NCBI GenBank assembly: GCA_023213395.1
Contig: CM041465.1
Location: forward strand, 39,873,741-39,937,740
From: Cycas panzhihuaensis
Taxonomy: Eukaryota > Cycadophyta
Length of the DNA: 64,000 nucleotides
Reading direction: 5' to 3'
In this document: positions 58,200 through 64,000 of the stretch, in pieces
Layout of the letters: the number at the start of each line of letters is the position of its first letter
Numbering within the stretch: the first letter of the stretch is position 1
The notes under the pieces: generated by a model
Seen by the model: only the letters and a program-made list of their open reading frames with translations
What the model was told of the DNA's origin: nothing
Databases searched by the model: none
Made by a program: the position numbers and the translations under genes

Positions 58200-61100
58200 T
58201 AATCTTGAATCACTAATGTAAACTCCTCTTGGAGTTACAAATAGTATAACTTTAAACACCTCCTCATGGATCATGGATACATGAGTGACACAACATATGA
58301 GCTATAATCAGGATCTATATCAAACTTTTGATTCTAATGTATATGGTGTCATTCACATGGTTGATAAATCCCAACAACTAGTTGAAGCTATTGGAAACGT
58401 ACACTTGAAACACTCAAGCTTGAGAGACTTTACATTACTTGATGTCCTATACATTCCTAATCTGGAACAAAATCTACTCTCCTTATCTACTCTTGTCTCC
58501 CGTGGATTCAATCTTAGTGTTACCACAAATGACCAAACTCTCCAGGTCATTCACCCTCCAACAAATCAAGTGGTTTTGACTAGAAAGCTTACTGGCAAAT
58601 TATTTAAGTTGAATGACTCCCCATCTTCTAAAGCCAATTGTACTTAGAACCCTTATACTGATGAAGACTTTACTTGTAATACCACTTTAATACACCCTAA
58701 GTTATCCCTAGAAGCTCTTTGGCATGCTCGCATGGGCTATACTCATATCAATTGACTCAGAGATCTTTGTCATACCCTTCCAGGTCTGCCCAAGTTCTCC
58801 TCTAAGCCCTTTAAATACGAAGCATGTATTATAGTTAAATCTCATAGATAACCCTTTTCTAATAGTTAGTGGAAATCAAGTCATCCTCTTCAATTGGTAC
58901 ACTCCAATCTATGCAAACTAATGCCCATTCCATTATTAAAGTAGAAATTATATTTTATATCTTTCATTGATGATTTTACCAGGAAAATGTGGGTGGATTT
59001 TCTGACTAGGAAAGATGAGATATTCGGTGTCTTTAAAGTTTTAAAAGCTTGCACTGAAAAGGAGTTATGTTATCAGGTTAAGTATCTCTAAACAGATAAT
59101 GGTGGATAATATACTTCTACTGAGTTTAAAACCTATCTACAAGATAATGGCATCAACCATCACACTATAATAGCAAGCACCTCCCAATAAAATGGAGTTT
59201 TCAACTACATAAATAGGTCTATTATAAATATGGCTTGAGCTATGCTAGTTTATAAAAAAGTTCTTGCTTACTTATGGGCAGAAGTAATTTGGATAATTAT
59301 TTTTCAAATGAATGTTGTCAACCCATCTAAAGGAGGGACTTCTCCTAATGAAAAGTGGATTAGATAGGCACCCACTGCCTACCACTTCCAAATATTTGGC
59401 TCAACATATTATGCCCATATACTGGATGGAGATAGAAATAAACTCTAGCCCATGGCACTTAAAGGCATCTTTATTGGACACCCTATGGACAAGAAAGGGT
59501 ACAAGGTCTTTATACCTTCACAACAGAATATTATCATCACTAGAGACATGGTGCTTATTGAAATGGAGGATTATGTTTACAATTAGACTCCAAAACATCG
59601 AACTGTCATTATTATAATACTACTCAATATGATATATATATTCTAAAATTTAGGGAGGAGACACTCAAGAGTTACACAAACTATTAGAATCTGACAATAG
59701 AGTCATGAAGGATAGTAGTTGTGACTCTGAACCAATGAGTGTACATCATACACTACCATTCGGGAATAGCAAAGTTGATAAAGGAAAAGTAGTGGCTGAT
59801 GGACCATACTCCTTATATGTGTCAACATCCTCTTTAACAAGTATAAAAAATAATCCTTTCCAGGATTTAAGCAAAGATCATGTAGTTAGAGAAATAAAGA
59901 CCTCATTCCCAACTCAAGGTTCTCGTGAAGCCCACTAGCTAAATAAGGATATATGACCTTGTTGCAAGTTCAGGAAGAGGAACACATGAGGAACTAGTAG
60001 AGATATGGGCAGGACAACTAGTGAGGATGTATTTGGGATAAGGAACAAATAGTGTAGGGTAAGAGTTTTAGTCCATTCTATCTCAGAAATAATTACTGTG
60101 TAGTAGGAACATATAGTACAGAGAAGGAATATATACTAGATAGAGGGAATGTATGCTGATAGAAGAACAAACCATGAACAAATAGAATGCAGCACAAAAG
60201 ATGGGAATGGTTGTAGTATAAAGGTGACACATGGACAACTGTACGAAAAAATGGATAATCAAGGATTAACAAGAGATTATGGATGATTAAGTGTCCATTT
60301 CAGAAAATGAACGGTTGCGACTACAGATGCAACCATTCCTCAGCAGGGATGTATATTATATTTAATCACATCCAATTGTGGGAATGGATGTGAGACCCGC
60401 ATTAGTGAATTCCAATGGTTCCTGATTTGGTATGGTTAACTAGTCAAGATCAAATGGACCTTATATGATGTACTTTTGACTATTATCTAATGAATTACAA
60501 GAGTTACATAAATAATTATATGTACTTATTATGGAATACATGTGGAATGTATATGAATTATAGACTTATGTGGATAATTAACTAAAGAATATGTCTGTTG
60601 ACCACCTACACACACCTTAGACTACAGTGGAAACTCTTAACAAGTGAAGATTTGTAATAGAGAGCAAATTTATCAGTTAACAGACCTAATGAGGTAGGCA
60701 AAATTAGCATTCAAAGTGCTTATTAGGCCAACATGTAGGAATCACTTTTCATTGAATTAGAACTAGAAAAATTACATCTTGCTCTCAATGAAGAGCCCCT
60801 CTCATACCAAGAATCTATAAAACACATAGCTTGGAGGAATGCCATGAATAAAAGTGTCAATCTCTTATAAAAAATAATACATGGGAGCTCGTCAACCTAC
60901 CACTTAGAAGAAAGGTAGTTCAAAATGAATAGGTATACAAAAATAAATATAGATTCAATAACACCCTTGAAAAACATAAGGCGAGGTTGGTAGTAAAGGG
61001 ATTCACACAAAGGGAAGGTAGCAACTACACTAAAGTGTTTGCACCTACAACTAAGTGGCGACAATCAAAACTCTTGTGGCCTTGGCAGCTCAATAGGGCT

Positions 61101-62300
61101 AGAAGATTCACCAACTCAATGTAAATACCACATTTCTCAATGGTGATCTTGAAGAAGAAATCTACATGGCTCACCCTGAAGGATTTGGGATTGTTAGTGT
61201 AAAGCATAAGGTATGCAAGCTCAAAATTTCCTTGTATGGCCTTAAACAAGTTCTTCATGCTTGGTTCATCAAGTTGTCAGAAAGAATGAGGCAACTCAGA
61301 TATGAGGTTTGTGACTACCAGGATATTAATGCAACATTGTTCATCAAATGCCAAAAAGATAAAGTCACTTATCTCTTAATCTTTGTGAACGATATACTTA
61401 TAACGGGGAATGGTGAATAGGCAATCAGTCAGCTAAAAAAGGACCTAGCTAAAATGTTTGAACTGTCTGACCTTGGGTTGATGAAATACTACTTGGGGAT
61501 TGAATTCACTTAGAAAGATGATAAAATCTTTCTTTCTTAAGAAAAGTACATCAGTGATCTTCTAATAAAGTTTCAGTTGGAAGATGTTCAAACTATATCC
61601 ACTCCAATAGAACCCAATGTCAAACTAATAGTTGATGGTGATGATCGAGAGGCATATATAATACTTTATAGGAAACTTATAGGTAGTCTCATCTATATTA
61701 CTAATATAAGATCTGATATTGCACACTCTATCGGCATTATTGCTTGTCATATGATAAATCCTAAGTAGAATCATTAACAAGTAGCAATGCGAGTGTTGAG
61801 ATACCTTAAGATGACCAGCAAATACAGTCTGTTGTATGAACCAAATTCACAATTCAAACTATATGTATACATAGACTTAAACTTTGCTAGAGATAAAGAC
61901 ATAGAGAGATCTATGTCTGGGTATGTAACATTTCTTGGAATAACACTAATATCATGGAGATCTAGATGATAGAAGATAGTTACTAATTCAACTACTGAAG
62001 CTAAGTATATTGTTGCTTCTAAGATGAACAAGGAGGTGATATGGCTTAGGAAATTATTGAAAACATTGAATATCACCCAAACAAGTCCTACTAACCTTCG
62101 TATAGATAATCAATCAGTAATCCACATGGTGAAAATTTCTATATTTCATGATCATACTAAACACATAATTACGGAAGTCGAAAGGATTCGAGAACTAGTT
62201 CATGATGGCACAATTTAATTGGAGTACTACCCCACAGTAGATCAAGTGGCTAATATCTTCACCAAACCATTAAAAAGGGTGAAGCTTGAATAGTTCCATA
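58200..62300 (+). pseudogene. Copia A' pol: protease, integrase, RT, RNase H
   Basis: Protease near 58262-58290 reads SWIMDT then a stop. An open piece, 58285-58647, holds the protease end and linker (LLDVLYIPNLEQNLLSL). Integrase spans about 58690-59570 with FIDDFTRKMWVDFL near 58965-59005 and NGVFN near 59190. A linker follows (59705-59938), then the solo LTR. RT is at about 60890-61560 with GFTQREG, DLEEEIYMAHPEGFG, YGLKQVLHAWF and IFVNDILITG, so the YxDD motif is FVND. RNase H follows at 61640-62290 with YIDLNFARDKD, SMSGYVTFLG and DNQSVIHMV. Broken by many TAG/TAA codons and a few indels. Confidence 0.82.
59960..60682 (+). repeat. Solo LTR, 723 bp, with 5-bp TSD
   Basis: It begins TGTTGCAAG and ends TTAACA, bounded by GACCT at 59955-59959 and 60683-60687. 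Copia copy A shows the uninterrupted site at about 550-554. A TATAAAG box at 60217-60223 suggests plus orientation. No internal coding, primer site or partner LTR is present, so recombination between two LTRs probably removed the element body. The family is unknown and unlike every other LTR in the window. Confidence 0.88.
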
Positions 62301-62754
62301 GGTAGCTTGGCCTTTGGGCCTCCATCTCTGACTACTTGGAGGAGATGACAACAAGATCATCACACTCTATTGTATTCATGAAAATCCCTTATTGTCACAA
62401 AAGAATAAGAGTATATCTCTGCTCTATCTTATTTGTGAAAACCCTTTGTGGGTGTGGAAGAATAAGGATTGTACTAGTCTTGGAAAATTGGAACCTATGA
62501 AAACTCGAAAGGGCATGGGGGATGACCAAATGGTATATGGAGACTCAACAAATCAAGCTGCACATTTAAGTTGCTTGGTTATCAGGTTACATCAAAAGCC
62601 ACCTTAGCCATTTTGATTTAAGGGGCTATAGATCTTAGAAAGTTTGCAAGTTTTTATTCCCCATGAGGATTTTCCTACAAAAGTATCAATGTAATAATGA
62701 GGCTCAAATGAAGACCTCATAGAATAGATTTTATCATAATGACCTTTTACCATT

Positions 62755-62835
62755 AAGGAGGGGATTGATGGATGTTAATGCATCAAGGTCATTAGATTAA
62801 TTATATAAGGATGACTTTAGGTTACTAAATCACAT
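62755..62835 (+). repeat. Copia A' purine tract and truncated 3' LTR
   Basis: AAGGAGGGGA (62755-62764), then TGATGGATGTTAATG from 62766. Homology to the 5' LTR ends after CACAT at 62835, only 70 of about 294 bases. Confidence 0.85.
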
Positions 62836-63333
62836 TGTTAGACATCAATTTTGTTAGTATTATCCATAAAAGAATACATTCGATCTTATGCATGACACAG
62901 AACAAATAATATACATAGTTAGGCAATAAAAGAACCATTTAGTACAATTGAGATAATCCGATCGATTGTGTATACTACAACAATAAAAGTTAAAAACATT
63001 AATGCAGATCGATTGGTCAATAATTGGAAAGGGATGAGAAGTCTGGAAGACTTGGAAATAGAAACATGATTCGAACAAGGACATAAGGGAGATTGAGGAA
63101 GATTTCACACATCGAAGTTTACATGAAAAGGAGCATGCTAGCATACAATGTAAGGATCAAGAACATCAGGATCAAAAACACCAACCTAGTCCAAAGACAA
63201 AAAGGGCAAGAGTTAGAATTGTTATGAATAGAGAAAGAAGAAGAAATCTATAGATGAATTTAGACAATGAAGAATACAATAATTCAAGCATATAAGAAGA
63301 CCAACAAAGTCATCAGAAGCAATAATAATAACA
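62836..63333. other. Unassigned stretch before gypsy J gag
   Basis: It begins TGTTAGACATC exactly where the A' 3' LTR breaks, so it may be the 5' edge of the next element. No LTR partner or primer site could be recognised; the 5' LTR and leader of element J are the likely content. Confidence 0.35.
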
Positions 63334-64000
63334 ATGGCAACATCATCCACAGTAGGGAAAGGAGGAGTGAATTAGAAATTGCCAACATTCAATAGGAAGG
63401 CAGAAGGGGATCCAACGAGACATTGTAATATCTGTGAAATAATATGGATGGCCAATGGTGATATTGATAAAGATCTTTGGGTACAATCATTTTCAGCCAC
63501 ACTGCGGGACATTATGAAAGACTAGTTTAATGAATTCAAAGAGGGACATTTTAAAAATTGGGCTTCCCTACGCGATACATTTGAAAATGAATTCAGACTT
63601 TTGTAAGATGATAGCGAGGTGGTAGATCAAATCTATAACTTAAAGTAAGAACCCAAGGAAATAATAAGAAGTTATAACATAAAGCTAAGAAGTCTAATAA
63701 AGAAAATGGAAAGTGAAGTGATGGATGGATTAAGAAAAAGATGGTTTCTAGAAGGATTACTTCCAAAATATAGAAGGAAGTTACAAGTCATTTCACCTGC
63801 ATCATATCAAGAAGCAATAAACTGAGTAATGAGTTTGGAAATCGAAGAGAAAGCAGAGGCATGGCACCAAGAAAAAATAAGTGATGCACAAGTAAAAGAG
63901 GAATCTTCCATAGAAGTGCTTAGGAAAGACTTGATGAGGACATTCAAAGATTTTAGACAAAATCAACCAAAAGAATGACGCCACATATGGTGTGTCAAGT
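63334..64000 (+). pseudogene. Gypsy J gag, partial (runs off the window)
   Basis: The ATG at 63334 gives MATSSTVGKGGVN; one frame continues to the end of the window with no frameshift, broken by TAG, TAA and TGA codons. Plant gypsy Gag signatures: KLPTFNRKAEGDPTRH, ICEIIWMANGDIDKD, FSATLRDIMK, NWASLRDTFENEFRLL, EPKEIIRSYNIKLRSL and WFLEGLLPKYRRKLQ. It is a family different from gypsy C and H gag. Any zinc knuckle would lie beyond the window. Confidence 0.82.

Larger units (their letters stand above)
54426..62835 (+). mobile_element. Ty1/copia element A' with nested TRIM and solo LTR
   Basis: Same family as A (366-5725), in opposite orientation. 5' LTR 54426-54719, PBS 54729-54739, leader to 56767, gag, protease, integrase, RT, RNase H, purine tract AAGGAGGGGA at 62755-62764, 3' LTR cut after 70 bp. 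It carries a 301-bp TRIM in gag and a 723-bp solo LTR between integrase and RT; both insertion sites are empty in copy A. The left flank is TAGTT; the right TSD copy is lost with the truncated LTR. Confidence 0.9.

Overview
The window is A+T-rich plant nuclear DNA and reads as a nest of LTR retrotransposons. I recognise no host gene, tRNA, rRNA or CRISPR array. A plant source is supported by Ty1/copia elements primed by initiator-methionine tRNA (TGGTATCAGAG-type sites beside the LTRs), by several Ty3/gypsy families, and by a 301-bp TRIM. A large-genome seed plant, perhaps a gymnosperm, fits the density and age of the nest, but the species cannot be read from the sequence.

Layout. (A) 366-5725: minus-strand copia, cut off before reverse transcriptase (RT). 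(B) 6106-11247: complete minus-strand copia, TSD TGATC. 11253-13495: unassigned. (C) 13496-14197 plus 20581-about 22735: minus-strand gypsy, split by (D) 14198-20580, a plus-strand copia. 22741-25580: a GTCACACC/TAGTCATACC minisatellite split by a copia 5' fragment (E), then a 670-bp TG/TA microsatellite. 25581-28859: mostly unassigned. (F) 28860-31380: decayed plus-strand copia with a 3' LTR. (G) about 31430-54425: old plus-strand gypsy, interrupted by (H) 32883-43469, a complete minus-strand gypsy (TSD GGCAT), and by (I) 46924-54175, a complete minus-strand copia (TSD CTATC). (A') 54426-62835: plus-strand copia of the same family as A, carrying a TRIM (57027-57327, TSD TATTT) and a solo LTR (59960-60682, TSD GACCT). 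(J) from 62836: plus-strand gypsy gag running off the window.

The most unusual element is H. Its order in its own sense is gag with four CCHC knuckles, protease, a gag-like module, RT, RNase H, integrase, a 69-bp tandem array, a separate 387-codon 3' reading frame, LTR. Two of these parts, the gag-like module between protease and RT and the 3' frame, are not standard gypsy parts that I can name.

Nothing here appears autonomous. Nearly every frame is broken, mostly by TAG in place of CAG, TAA in place of CAA and TGA in place of CGA, with matching G-to-A losses of active-site residues. That is the pattern expected from deamination of methylated cytosine in silenced plant DNA. Coordinates given to the base for LTRs and TSDs were read directly; domain limits inside broken genes are approximate.
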